A DNA stretch of 53,498 nucleotides from an uncultured Bacteroidales bacterium (lineage in GTDB: Bacteria; Bacteroidota; Bacteroidia; Bacteroidales; UBA932), in the NCBI GenBank assembly GCA_905234285.1, contig CAJOHK010000018.1, positions 1-53,498 of the forward strand. Direction: 5' to 3'. The notes below the pieces were generated by a model, which made no database searches, was not told the DNA's origin, and saw nothing but the letters and a program-made list of their open reading frames with translations. Within the stretch, counting starts at the first letter, position 1. Every line of letters starts with the position of its first letter. The position numbers and the translations under genes were made by a program. Positions 7,954 through 16,696 of this stretch are shown here, piece by piece.

Positions 7954-9027
7954 CTACTTTTGCAAGTATTCGTTCGTTCCTTTGAGGCCGATGGTCCCAA
8001 AGTAGCGCTCGGTCACATTCCCTTTCACCCACACCCTGGTGCCGATGAGTCCGGGATGGTCTACCAGGTTCAGGGCATCCCGCACCGGACCGGAAGGGAG
8101 TTCCACCGCACAGCAGGAGGCTTTGGCGGTAACCGAGGCCCTGTCGGCCAGTGCCAGATGGGTATTCTTGGTGATGTCGGAGGTCTTGACGCTTTTCCCG
8201 GCCGCTGTAAGGTCTCCGCCAACAATGTACCCGTACACCCAGACGGCTTTCTCTCCGATGTGCCCGCTGAGCGCCGCTACGGAATAGGCATCGGAGGGGC
8301 CTTCCTGGCCACTGTCGCCATCCCCGATGATGAAGCTGTCGGACAGCCAGTTCTTGGTGGTGTCCACCGCCACTTGGATGGAAGACCCGCCCGAAGTGTT
8401 CCCGGGTGCCGAAATACGCAGCGTAAGGATGTCCCGGCTTTCCAGCTTGCGGGTAAGCAGGGTCTGGTCTTTCCCGTTCTGGTACAGGATTACAGATACG
8501 TCCCCCGGCTTTACATACAGGATGCGGGTTTCCATGTACCCGTACATGATGCGCACGCTGCCTTGTTTCACATATAGAACCCCATCTGGGTATGTGGTTA
8601 GGAAGTCGGCCGAGGTCCGGAGACGGATTCCGGCGTTGAGCAAGGTGCATTGCAGTTTAACGGTAACGCTTTCCCCGCTTTGCACTACCACCACTTCCTC
8701 GTCCCCGTACTGCGGCCGGTTGAAGGCAGGGGAGGAGAAGGTGGCCGAGATAACCGAAACGCTGTAACTGCCGGGCGTTACAGATAAAGAGGTGGGGGAT
8801 TCTCCGTAGGGCCCGTCGTACAGGATGGCTCCCTGGCTGTCCCGGATGGTGAGCAGGAAATCGTTGGTGTCGGGCAGTTCCACATCACTTTTGGTGAAGG
8901 CCTCCCGGTCCAGGATCCAGCACAGCTCTCCGGTTTGGTTGGGGGCGGCATCCTTGCTAAAATCATCGCACGCGGCGAGCCCCGCCACCAGCGGGAGCAT
9001 CGCCATCCATTGACACAGTTTTTTCAT
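7954..9027 (-). CDS. DUF4493/DUF6359-like lipoprotein
   Basis: A 357-residue protein starting at the ATG at 9027; the longer open frame upstream has no family-like N-terminus. Residues 1-20 are a lipoprotein signal with lipobox L-A-A-Cys20, so it is probably anchored in the outer membrane or exported to the surface. Residues about 25-230 resemble the DUF4493 beta-rich domain (GELCWILDREAF..., FLLTIRDSQGAILYDGPYGESPTSLSVTPGSYSVSV). Residues about 245-355 resemble a DUF6359 OB-fold module (VAALSGHIGEKAVWVYGYIVGG...NTHLALADRAS). Such proteins are common in Bacteroidales and of unknown function, often near fimbrillin-like or carbohydrate loci. No partner gene is next to it here. Confidence 0.72.
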   Translation of the reverse strand: MKKLCQWMAMLPLVAGLAACDDFSKDAAPNQTGELCWILDREAFTKSDVELPDTNDFLLTIRDSQGAILYDGPYGESPTSLSVTPGSYSVSVISATFSSPAFNRPQYGDEEVVVVQSGESVTVKLQCTLLNAGIRLRTSADFLTTYPDGVLYVKQGSVRIMYGYMETRILYVKPGDVSVILYQNGKDQTLLTRKLESRDILTLRISAPGNTSGGSSIQVAVDTTKNWLSDSFIIGDGDSGQEGPSDAYSVAALSGHIGEKAVWVYGYIVGGDLTAAGKSVKTSDITKNTHLALADRASVTAKASCCAVELPSGPVRDALNLVDHPGLIGTRVWVKGNVTERYFGTIGLKGTNEYLQK

Positions 9028-9164
9028 ACTTTTTTTCTGGCGAAGGTAGGGAAGAAAAGCACGCACGAATATCGCAAACAGAAAAATGTTTTTTAATAAA
9101 ACGCTGAAACCGCACAAAAAATGCACAATGTTTTTTACGATTTCTCAAATTGGGCCAAATTCAG

Positions 9165-9172
9165 TATCTTTG
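9165..9172 (+). promoter_or_regulatory. -7 box TATCTTTG for ffh
   Basis: TATCTTTG lies 19 bases before the ffh ATG at 9192 and probably drives ffh and the following nucleotidase gene. No convincing paired box is seen for the divergent lipoprotein gene; the nearest, TACCTTCG at 9041-9048, has one mismatch. Confidence 0.7.
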
Positions 9173-9191
9173 CATGATTTAAAAAGAGTCT

Positions 9192-10517
9192 ATGTTCGAG
9201 AATTTGAGCGAAAGGCTGGAGCGGTCTTTCAAGATACTGAAGGGTGAAGGAAAAATCACCGAAATTAACGTAGCCGAAACCGTCAAGGATATCCGAAAGG
9301 CCTTGCTGGATGCCGATGTTAGCTATAAAGTAGCCAAGGACTTCTGCAACCAGGTAAAGGATAAGGCCATCGGCACCGGCGTGCTCACTGCTGTGAAGCC
9401 GCAGCAGATGATGGTCAAGATCATGCACGACGAGCTCACCGCTTTCATGGGCTCCGACGCGCAGGATATCAACATCAAAGGCAATCCCGGCATCGTGCTG
9501 GTGGCGGGTCTCAACGGTTCCGGTAAAACCACCTTCAGCGGCAAACTGGCCCTGCACGTCAAGTCCAAAAAGGGCATGAAAGTGCTGCTGGCTGCCTGCG
9601 ACACCTTCCGCCCGGCCGCTATAGACCAGCTAAAAGTGCTGGGAGAGAGCATTCAAGTTCCCGTTTATACAGAGGAAGGGGAGAAGGATCCCGTAAAGAT
9701 TGCCAAAGCCGCCATTGCCAAAGCCAAGGCCGAGGGCTACAGCGTGGTCATCGTAGATACCGCCGGGCGCCTGGCCGTGGACCAGCAGCTCATGGATGAG
9801 ATCTCGGCCCTGCACCAGGCCGTGCAGCCCACCGAGACCCTCTTTGTGGTAGATGCCATGACCGGTCAGGATGCCGTAGAAACCGCCAAGGCCTTCAACG
9901 ACCGCCTGGATTTTGACGGCGTGGTCCTCACCAAGATGGACGGCGACACCCGTGGCGGTGCGGCCCTTTCCATCAAGGCTGTGGTGGGTAAGCCCATCAA
10001 GTTTGTAAGCGCCGGTGAAAAACTGGAAGCCCTGGATGTGTTCCATCCTTCCCGTATCGCCGACCGTATCCTCGGCATGGGCGACGTAGTTTCCCTGGTA
10101 GAGAAAGCCCAGGAGCAGTTTGACGAGAAACAGGCCCGCGAGCTCAAGAAAAAACTGGCCAAAGACCAGTTTACCCTGTGGGATTTCTATCAGCAGATCC
10201 AGCAGGTAAAGAAGATGGGTAACATCAAGGACCTGGCCTCCATGATTCCCGGCGTGGGCAAGGCCATCAAGGACGTGGACATCCCCGACGACGCCTTCAA
10301 GAGCACCGAGGCCATTATCCTTTCCATGACTCCCTACGAGCGCGAGCACCCGGAAGCCATCAACGGCAGCCGCCGCAAGCGCATCGCCGACGGCAGCGGT
10401 ACCTCCCTCCCGGAGGTGAACAAGCTCCTCAAACAGTTCGAAGGCACCCGCAAAGTGATGAAGGGTGCCCTCACCGGCAATCTGGCCGCCCAAATGAAGA
10501 ATTTCAGACCCCGCTAG
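9192..10517 (+). CDS. ffh: Signal recognition particle protein Ffh (SRP54)
   Basis: GTPase that binds signal sequences of nascent membrane proteins together with SRP RNA and docks them to FtsY. The 441-residue protein has the N domain (1-90), the G domain with P-loop GLNGSGKT at 106-113, DTFRPAA near 137, DTAGR at 189-193 and TKMDGDTRGG at 247-256. The methionine-rich M domain runs from about 300 and carries the RNA-binding stretch SRRKRIADGSGTSLPEVNKLLKQF and a C-terminal KVMKG...AQMKNF tail. All GTPase motifs are intact. The nucleotidase gene starts three bases after its stop, so they share a transcript. Confidence 0.97.
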   Translation: MFENLSERLERSFKILKGEGKITEINVAETVKDIRKALLDADVSYKVAKDFCNQVKDKAIGTGVLTAVKPQQMMVKIMHDELTAFMGSDAQDINIKGNPGIVLVAGLNGSGKTTFSGKLALHVKSKKGMKVLLAACDTFRPAAIDQLKVLGESIQVPVYTEEGEKDPVKIAKAAIAKAKAEGYSVVIVDTAGRLAVDQQLMDEISALHQAVQPTETLFVVDAMTGQDAVETAKAFNDRLDFDGVVLTKMDGDTRGGAALSIKAVVGKPIKFVSAGEKLEALDVFHPSRIADRILGMGDVVSLVEKAQEQFDEKQARELKKKLAKDQFTLWDFYQQIQQVKKMGNIKDLASMIPGVGKAIKDVDIPDDAFKSTEAIILSMTPYEREHPEAINGSRRKRIADGSGTSLPEVNKLLKQFEGTRKVMKGALTGNLAAQMKNFRPR

Positions 10518-10520
10518 TAT

Positions 10521-12266
10521 ATGAAAAAGCGTTTTCTTTCCGCCCTGGCCGTTATCCTTTTGGTATCGGCCTGCCACTGTGGTCCCAAGGATGGCACCTA
10601 TGAACTCACCGTCCTGTCTACCAACGACGTGCACGGCACCTGGTTCGACTCTACCTATATGGATAACGGTATCAAGCGTTCGCTCATGGCCGTGAATACT
10701 TATGTAGACAGTATCCGTCAGGCCGATGGCGCCCAGAACGTGCTGCTCATCGAGGTGGGAGACTGCCTGCAGGGAGACAATGCGCCCTATTACTTCAACT
10801 ACGTAGATACCCTGAGCCCGCACCTTTTCCCCCGTCTGGTAGAGTACATGGGCTACGATGCTGTGGTATGGGGCAATCACGACGTAGAGACCGGACATGC
10901 CGTATATGACCGTGTGAACCGGGAACTGGCCAAGGCCGGCGTGCCTTTCCTGGCCGGCAATGCCATCCGTGACGACAACGGTAAAACCTATTTTCCCCTC
11001 TATAAAATGGTGAAAAAAGGCGGTCTGCGCATTGCCGTTCTGGGGTACGAGAACGCCAACATCAAGGCGTGGCTGGCCGAGGAAGTGTGGAGCGGGATGC
11101 ATTTTGAGCGCATTGTGAACCGTGTGCAGCAGGATGTAGATGCCGTTCGCGCCAAGGAGCACCCGGATGTAGTGGTGGTGGGCGTGCATTCGGCCACCGG
11201 AGAAGGGGACGGCAGCAACCCGGAATCGGAGGGATTGGATATCTTTAATAGCGTACACGGGGTAGACTGGCTGCTCACCAGCCATGACCACCGGCCCTTT
11301 GTGGAGGTACGTGACAGCTGTGCGCTCATGAATGCCGGCAGCCACAGCCGCTTCCTGGCCCACGGAAAGATGCGCCTTACCGTCAAAGACGGCAAGGTGG
11401 TAGAGAAATCCTTCTCGGCCGACCTCATTCCCATCAAGGCCGAGAAAGCCGATCCCGTGATGCGGGCCCGCTTCCAAAAGGACTTTGAGGCGGTGAAGGC
11501 CTTTACCCGGCAGCGGGTGGGACAGCTCAATGTGCCGCTCAAGACCCGCGAGGCCTTTGTGGGCATGAGCCCCTACGTGAACCTGATCCATGCGGTGTGC
11601 CTGTCCTGCCCGCCCGCCCGGCTGTCCATTGCCGCACCGCTTACCTACAACGGATCCATCGTTCCCAAGGAGCTCATTTTCAACGATCTTTTTACCATCT
11701 ATCCCTTTGAGAACCAGCTGTATGTCATTACCATGACGGGCGACGAGATTCAGCGTTACCTGGAGGCCTCCTACGACCGCTGGATCCAAACCTGGACCCG
11801 TCCCGGAGACCATGTGCTCAGGATTGTGCCCCGCGACGATCTTCGCGCCGGACAGAGCCGCTGGTCCTTTGAACATTTCAGCTACAACTTTGACTCCATG
11901 GCCGGCCTGGATTATACCGTGGACATTACCAAACCGCGTGGCCAGCGCATCCAAATCCAGTCAATGGCCGATGGCAGTGCCTTTGACCTGCAGGAGCGCT
12001 ACCCGGTGGCCGTCACTTCTTACCGGGCCAGCGGCGGCGGTACGCTTTTGGACGAGGTGGGCATTGACACCGACTGCATTGACGAGCGGGTGGTAGCCCG
12101 TTATCCCGAGATTCGCAGCCTTCTTCTCAAACGCCTGCAGGAGGATCCTACCATTGACCTGGAAGAAGTGTCCGACCTTTCCCTCCTGGGCCACTGGGCC
12201 TTTGTCCCCGAAAAAATTGCCGGCCCCGCATTGGAGGCCGACATGGAATTGCTGTTTGGGCGCTAG
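10521..12266 (+). CDS. Lipoprotein 5'-nucleotidase / metallophosphatase (UshA type)
   Basis: A 581-residue two-domain enzyme predicted to hydrolyse nucleotides, or related phosphoesters, outside the inner membrane. Residues 1-18 form a lipoprotein signal (LLVSAC, Cys18). The N-terminal calcineurin-like domain shows the metal ligands: Asp36-x-His38 in STNDVHG, Asp81 in VGDCLQGD, Asn119-His120-Asp121 in WGNHDVE, a histidine in VVGVHSA and the pair in SHDHRP. The C-terminal 5'-nucleotidase domain, from about 330, contains APLTYNGSI and NDLFTIYPFENQL, and the base-stacking region SYRASGGGT. Substrate range is not readable; UDP-sugar or 5'-AMP hydrolysis is the family norm. Confidence 0.88.
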   Translation: MKKRFLSALAVILLVSACHCGPKDGTYELTVLSTNDVHGTWFDSTYMDNGIKRSLMAVNTYVDSIRQADGAQNVLLIEVGDCLQGDNAPYYFNYVDTLSPHLFPRLVEYMGYDAVVWGNHDVETGHAVYDRVNRELAKAGVPFLAGNAIRDDNGKTYFPLYKMVKKGGLRIAVLGYENANIKAWLAEEVWSGMHFERIVNRVQQDVDAVRAKEHPDVVVVGVHSATGEGDGSNPESEGLDIFNSVHGVDWLLTSHDHRPFVEVRDSCALMNAGSHSRFLAHGKMRLTVKDGKVVEKSFSADLIPIKAEKADPVMRARFQKDFEAVKAFTRQRVGQLNVPLKTREAFVGMSPYVNLIHAVCLSCPPARLSIAAPLTYNGSIVPKELIFNDLFTIYPFENQLYVITMTGDEIQRYLEASYDRWIQTWTRPGDHVLRIVPRDDLRAGQSRWSFEHFSYNFDSMAGLDYTVDITKPRGQRIQIQSMADGSAFDLQERYPVAVTSYRASGGGTLLDEVGIDTDCIDERVVARYPEIRSLLLKRLQEDPTIDLEEVSDLSLLGHWAFVPEKIAGPALEADMELLFGR

Positions 12267-12301
12267 ATATAATCTAACCTGGATTTTTGGTGTTAAATTA
12301 G

Positions 12302-12331
12302 GGTAAGATTGTCAGTGGTGACGATCTTACC
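12302..12331. terminator. Bidirectional hairpin terminator
   Basis: A 13-bp stem (12302-12314 with 12319-12331, one G-T wobble) with a GTGG loop lies between the convergent nucleotidase and antiporter genes. It is followed on the plus strand by TTTATTATA. The minus-strand side is only weakly U-rich. Confidence 0.72.
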
Positions 12332-12335
12332 TTTA

Positions 12336-14603
12336 TTATATGTCATTATCTGTGGTAAGATTGAGCGTCATAAGGACATCCAAGTCCTTGTGTTCTCCAA
12401 CCAGCCAGATGATGTCTCCCTCTTCCAGGGGGATGTGTGGGTTAGGGACGTGCAGGGTGCCGTCGGGCTTTTCGATACCGGCCACCAGGCAGTGGTAATG
12501 GTTGCGGATGCCGCTCTCCTGGAGCGTCTTTCCGTTGAAAGGTGAAGACGGGCCCAGCGGGAGCCTGCGCAGGATCATCTCGCTCAGGTTCTCCGGGACG
12601 CTTCCCTCATGGCGTTTAAGAGCCGTTCCAAAGGCTTCCAGGTCTTTGTCGGTGCCAATTACCTGAATGCGGTCGCAGGGGAACAGGTGCTCTGCCGCGT
12701 TGGGGATGTTGATGCGCTTGTTGCCACGCAGAATAGAAACCACATGCACGCCGTAGCGCTGGCCAAAATCCCGCTCACGCAGGGTACTGCCCGCCCATTC
12801 CACCTCCGGAGGAATGGTGAAGTCGGCCAGGTGGAGGTCCTTGTCCAGCAGGCGGGTGGCGTATTCCGGCTTTTTCTCTCCCAGATACTCGGCCTGCATG
12901 TCTTTGGCCCTGAGATTGGTGAAGAAGGTATTCTCCAGGCGGCGGGAGTACTGCTTGGTCCAGCGGCTGAACAGCATGAAGATGAGGAGTCCCACCACCA
13001 GCAGGGCAATGAGGAGGACGGACAGGTGGAACAGCCGGCCCAGCACATAGAAGATGAAACCGGCTGCCAGTAGGATTCGCAGCACAATGCTGGCTACCAG
13101 CGGAGCATGGTTGGCCTTGTTCTCCTCCCAAAGGCTCATGAAGCTCTCCGACTTGTTGTGCTTGATCATGATAGCCCGCAGGAAGGGCGCCAGGGCAGCC
13201 AGGATAACGGTGGCGGCCGCAATGTGGGCCCAAATGCCGGGAATCCATTTCTCGGCCAGGGGAACCAGCAGCCCGAAGCCCAGGGCACATACGGCGATAC
13301 TCAGGATGGTGTACAGCAGCGTGGTTCTGAGGATAAGGCCCAGATACTGCTTCCAGTGATTGTCCTTGCCGGCACGGGGTTCGGCCGATTCGGCGTAATT
13401 GTCAAGGACCGTGAGTACTTTCTCTGGCAGGTGCTTGTAGATGAGGCCGTAGAGCGGGTCTGCCAGCCGGATCATGTAAGGCGTCAGGAAAATGGTGACC
13501 ACCGATACGGCCACCACTATGGGGTAGAGGAAGTTACTGGTAACCCCCAGGGAAACGCCCAGGGTGGCAATGATGAAGGAGAATTCACCAATCTGGGACA
13601 GGGAGACACCGCTTTGCACGGCCGTCTTGAGGGACTGGCCAGAAAGGAGTACGCCCACCATGGCAAACACGGGCTGGCCCACGATGACGGTGAGAGTGAT
13701 GATGAGGATGGGCAGCCAATACTGGGCAATCATGGCCGGGTCTACCATCATGCCCACCGACACAAAGAAGATGGCGCCAAACAGGTCCTTGACAGGCTTG
13801 ACCAGCCTTTCTATGTGCTCGGCCTCCAGGGTTTCGGCCAGGATGGAGCCCATGATAAAGGCGCCGAAGGCGGCACTGAACCCCGTTTTGGCGGCCACGA
13901 CCACCATCATGAAACACAGTCCCAGCGACACAACCAGCAGGGTTTCGTCGTTCATCAGGCTGCGTGTCTTGCGCAGGATGAGAGGGATGAGGTAGATGCC
14001 CACCACCAGCCACAGCACCAGGAAGAAGACCAGTTTGAAGATGCTCCCCACCAGTTCTCCTCCCTGGAAGTTGGAGGAAACGGCCACGGTAGAGAGCACC
14101 ACCATGAGCACTACGGCCAGGATGTCTTCCAGGATGAGGATGCTCATTACCAGGCCGGCGAATTTTTTCTTGGAGAGCCCCAAATCTTCGAAGGCCTTGT
14201 AGATAATGGTGGTGGAGCTCATGCAAATCATGCCGCCCAGGAAGAGGGCGTCCATCTTGCTCCAGCCGAAGGCCGAGCCTACCAGGAACCCCAACACTAT
14301 CATCCCAAAGATGATGGTGAGGGTGGTAATGATGGCAGGCCCGCCTGCTTTTACGATTTTCTTGAAGCTGAACTCCAGGCCCAGCGCAAACAGCAGGAAG
14401 ATGACGCCGATATCGGACCACACATGGATGCTGGCGGCATCGATGACCGAGGGGGTGAGGGAAAAATGGGGACTGGCAATAAAGCCGGCCACAATGTATC
14501 CCAATACCAGCGGCTGGCCCAACTTCTTAAAGATGAGCGTCATTATGCCTGCGCAGATGAGGATCAGCGCAAGGTCGGCAATGAGCGGGGCAAGTTCACT
14601 CAT
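12336..14603 (-). CDS. Monovalent cation:proton antiporter, KefB/CPA2 type, with RCK-C domains
   Basis: A 755-residue inner-membrane protein. Residues 1-380 form about 12 membrane helices of the Na+/H+ exchanger fold, with the conserved acidic pair in SILILEDILAVVLM and the QIGEFSFI motif. A second hydrophobic block (about 410-560) adds four helices, and the cytosolic C-terminus carries two TrkA-C/RCK-C-like domains (for example SILRGNKRINIPNAAEHLFPCDRIQVIG, and GDIIWLVGEHKDLDVL at the very end). It has no nucleotide-binding TrkA-N domain, unlike E. coli KefB/KefC. Ion specificity (K+ or Na+) is uncertain. It starts 6 bases after the rny stop, so it is probably in the same leftward transcript. 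Confidence 0.85.
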   Translation of the reverse strand: MSELAPLIADLALILICAGIMTLIFKKLGQPLVLGYIVAGFIASPHFSLTPSVIDAASIHVWSDIGVIFLLFALGLEFSFKKIVKAGGPAIITTLTIIFGMIVLGFLVGSAFGWSKMDALFLGGMICMSSTTIIYKAFEDLGLSKKKFAGLVMSILILEDILAVVLMVVLSTVAVSSNFQGGELVGSIFKLVFFLVLWLVVGIYLIPLILRKTRSLMNDETLLVVSLGLCFMMVVVAAKTGFSAAFGAFIMGSILAETLEAEHIERLVKPVKDLFGAIFFVSVGMMVDPAMIAQYWLPILIITLTVIVGQPVFAMVGVLLSGQSLKTAVQSGVSLSQIGEFSFIIATLGVSLGVTSNFLYPIVVAVSVVTIFLTPYMIRLADPLYGLIYKHLPEKVLTVLDNYAESAEPRAGKDNHWKQYLGLILRTTLLYTILSIAVCALGFGLLVPLAEKWIPGIWAHIAAATVILAALAPFLRAIMIKHNKSESFMSLWEENKANHAPLVASIVLRILLAAGFIFYVLGRLFHLSVLLIALLVVGLLIFMLFSRWTKQYSRRLENTFFTNLRAKDMQAEYLGEKKPEYATRLLDKDLHLADFTIPPEVEWAGSTLRERDFGQRYGVHVVSILRGNKRINIPNAAEHLFPCDRIQVIGTDKDLEAFGTALKRHEGSVPENLSEMILRRLPLGPSSPFNGKTLQESGIRNHYHCLVAGIEKPDGTLHVPNPHIPLEEGDIIWLVGEHKDLDVLMTLNLTTDNDI

Positions 14604-14609
14604 AGCAGG

Positions 14610-16151
14610 CTATTTGGCGTAGGCTACCGAGCGGGTTTCCCGGATAACGGTAATCTTTACCTGGCCGGGATAGGTCATTTCGTCCTGAATCTTCTTGGCA
14701 ATTTCTCCGGAGAGAACCTCGGCGTCGTGGTCGCTCACTTGTTCGGCGCCCACAATCACACGCAGTTCGCGGCCGGCCTGGATGGCATAGGCCTTGGTGA
14801 CGCCGGCATAGGCGCCAGCCAGGTTCTCCATGCCGCGCAGGCGCTTGATGTAGCTCTCGATCACCTCCCGGCGGGCACCCGGACGGGCACCGGAAATGGC
14901 ATCGCCCACCAGCACCAGGGGAGCGTAGAGGGAGGTCATTTCGGTTTCCTCGTGGTGGGCGCCGATGGCGTTGCAAATCTCAGGCTTTTCCTTGTACTGC
15001 TCGGCCAGTTTCATACCCAACAGGGCGTGCGGCAGTTCGGGATCTTCTTCGGAGACTTTACCAATATCGTGCAGAAGGCCGGCGCGTTTGGCAATTTTGG
15101 GGTTGAGGCCCAGTTCGCTGGCCAGCACGGCGCAGATATTGGCTACCTCGCGGGAGTGCTGCAGGAGGTTCTGCCCATAGGAAGAACGGTATTTCATGCG
15201 GCCGATGAGGCGTACCAGTTCCATGGAAAGGCCGTGGATACCCAGGTCGATGCAGGTGCGTTTGCCGGTTTCCAGGATTTCTTCTTCCAGCTGCTTGGAC
15301 ACCTTAGCCACCACTTCCTCAATGCGGGCGGGGTGGATGCGGCCGTCTACTACCAGCTGATGCAGGGCCAGGCGGGCTACCTCGCGGCGCACCGGGTCGA
15401 AGGCGCTCAGCAGGATGGCATCCGGGGTGTCGTCTACCACGATTTCTACGCCGGTAGCAGCCTCCAGGGCGCGGATGTTACGGCCCTCACGGCCGATGAT
15501 GCGGCCTTTGATTTCGTCGTTCTCGATGGGGAAGGAGGTGACGGCGTTCTCGATGGCGGTTTCCGTGGCGGTGCGCTGGATGGTGTTGATCACAATGCGC
15601 TTGGCTTCTTTGGTGGCGTTGAGCCGGGCTTCGTCCATGCAGTCGTTGATGTAGGCCTGGGCCTGGGTTCTGGCTTCGGCCTTCATGGATTCGATGAGCT
15701 GGTTCTTGGCATCCTGGGCGCTCATGCCGGCAATGGACTCGATTTGGCGGATGGCCTGGCCGCGCAGCTGCTCATATTCCTCTTCCTTTTGCTTGAGGGC
15801 TTCCTGCTGGTTTTGCAGGGCGGCTTTTTGGTTTTCCAGCTCTTTGTTCTTGCGGTCGGCCTCGTTCATCTTCTGGTTCAGGGTGTTCTCCTTTTGCTTG
15901 ATGCGGTTCTCGGCCTCGCGGAGTTGGGCGTTTCTCTCGTTGACGGTTTTCTCGTGCTCGCTCTTGAGGGAAAGGTATTTCTCCTTGGCCTGGAGGATGC
16001 GCTCGTTCTTGATCTTTTCTCCTTCAATCTCGGCTTTTTCCAGGATTTCCTCCCGCTTTCCTTTGAGAAGGGAGCGACGGACAAGTATGTATACAGTCAG
16101 GGCAATGGCTGCGCCTGCTGTAAATCCAATCACAATACTGATGATATCCAT
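14610..16151 (-). CDS. rny: Ribonuclease Y
   Basis: Membrane-anchored endoribonuclease that starts decay of many mRNAs. From the ATG at 16151 the protein has 513 residues, close to the standard length; the longer open frame to 16184 adds 11 residues overlapping a terminator and is not favoured. Order: one membrane helix (4-25), a long charged coiled coil (about 30-165), a KH domain with the GxxG-type loop Gly220-REG-RNIR, and an HD domain with His361-Asp362 in [11 protein letters not shown]. The C-terminal region ([19 protein letters not shown]) is typical of the family. A strong terminator sits just upstream, so expression depends on readthrough or a promoter I cannot identify. Confidence 0.95.
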   Translation of the reverse strand: MDIISIVIGFTAGAAIALTVYILVRRSLLKGKREEILEKAEIEGEKIKNERILQAKEKYLSLKSEHEKTVNERNAQLREAENRIKQKENTLNQKMNEADRKNKELENQKAALQNQQEALKQKEEEYEQLRGQAIRQIESIAGMSAQDAKNQLIESMKAEARTQAQAYINDCMDEARLNATKEAKRIVINTIQRTATETAIENAVTSFPIENDEIKGRIIGREGRNIRALEAATGVEIVVDDTPDAILLSAFDPVRREVARLALHQLVVDGRIHPARIEEVVAKVSKQLEEEILETGKRTCIDLGIHGLSMELVRLIGRMKYRSSYGQNLLQHSREVANICAVLASELGLNPKIAKRAGLLHDIGKVSEEDPELPHALLGMKLAEQYKEKPEICNAIGAHHEETEMTSLYAPLVLVGDAISGARPGARREVIESYIKRLRGMENLAGAYAGVTKAYAIQAGRELRVIVGAEQVSDHDAEVLSGEIAKKIQDEMTYPGQVKITVIRETRSVAYAK

Positions 16152-16182
16152 AAAAAATATATTGAGTTTAAATGTGCTACGC

Positions 16183-16220
16183 AAAAAGGCAGTCTCCTGC
16201 CCAATAGGAAACTGCCTTTG
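16183..16220 (-). terminator. Rho-independent terminator upstream of rny
   Basis: A 9-bp stem (16185-16193 with 16211-16219), one mismatch and a further 4 bp enclose a 7-base loop. On the minus strand it ends in TTTTT (16187-16183). It is the second terminator in a row between zapA and rny, only about 30 bases before the rny ATG. Confidence 0.8.
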
Positions 16221-16222
16221 GT

Positions 16223-16409
16223 AAAAAAGCCGTCAGCATCTAGTCAGAAAATCTTATGGGAATAAGATTTGGGTTCCGGCCGGTTGCTGGTATCCCGCGT
16301 CCCGCCTTGCGGCGGAATCCCCCGAAGGGTTACCCGGGCCCGCCATCCCCGTCCTGAGCTAACCCGGCGCGTTGAAACGTGTTGATTTCAGCTTTCGATG
16401 GGTGACGGC
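16223..16409 (-). ncRNA. ssrS: Structured RNA between zapA and rny, candidate 6S RNA
   Basis: About 187 bases with no coding potential. On the minus strand the 5' end GCCGTCA (16409-16403, beginning in the zapA stop codon) pairs with TGACGGC (16235-16229). That closing stem is extended by CATC/GATG across a small internal loop and followed by TTTTTT (16228-16223). Inside are a perfect 9-bp hairpin with a TCCC loop (16248-16269 region), a CCC-TTCG-GGG hairpin, a CCGCC-GCAA-GGCGG hairpin and a GC-rich central arm. One long rod with a closed base and an open middle resembles 6S RNA, the sigma-factor-holoenzyme binding RNA. The neighbourhood of zapA supports this, since 6S lies next to zapA in other bacteria. 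Identity is inferred; a covariance search would settle it. Confidence 0.55.
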
Positions 16410-16696
16410 TATTGCTCCTGGTCCTTCAAATAGTGCTCCAGGTCTCTCTGTAACGTCTTTTCGGCTTCCTTGAAGCGCTCCATCTCCTTCTGGAGACCCA
16501 GCCGCACTACGGTTTCGTTGAGGGCGACCAGCGACAGCAAATCGGCTGCCGTTTTGCCGGGGTGGCTTAGGGTATATGCGTTGAAGCGCTTGTTGATGAC
16601 CTCGGCCGCCAAGCGGTACAGTTCCTCCTGGTCGGGGGAACTGGCCGTGAGGTTGTACACGCGACCCGCAATTTTTATGCTGATCTTCTGGTCCAT
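16409..16696 (-). CDS. zapA: Cell division protein ZapA
   Basis: A 95-residue FtsZ-ring associated protein. The N-terminal beta-rich globular head is seen (QKISIKIAGRVYNLTASSPDQEELYRLAAEVINKRF), then a helical C-terminus (LLSLVALNETVVRLGLQKEMERFKEAEKTLQRDLEHYLK) for dimer and tetramer formation. The ATG at 16696 shares its A with the upstream TGA stop (TGATG), indicating translational coupling with the coiled-coil gene. Longer in-frame starts would overlap that gene by more and lack family sequence. ZapA crosslinks FtsZ protofilaments at midcell. Confidence 0.9.
   Translation of the reverse strand: MDQKISIKIAGRVYNLTASSPDQEELYRLAAEVINKRFNAYTLSHPGKTAADLLSLVALNETVVRLGLQKEMERFKEAEKTLQRDLEHYLKDQEQ

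Noticed and set aside
9041..9048. TACCTTCG as the promoter of the DUF4493-like lipoprotein gene
   Set aside because: One mismatch in the key TTTG part and no properly spaced -33 element; too weak to list.
9630..11954. Long minus-strand open frame opposite ffh and the nucleotidase
   Set aside because: Antisense shadow spanning two unrelated, clearly recognised genes.
13107..16265. Very long open frame on the plus strand opposite the antiporter and rny (1052 codons)
   Set aside because: It is the complement of two well-supported genes and a 6S-like RNA, with low-complexity Gly/His/Gln-rich translation typical of antisense frames in GC-rich codon-biased DNA.
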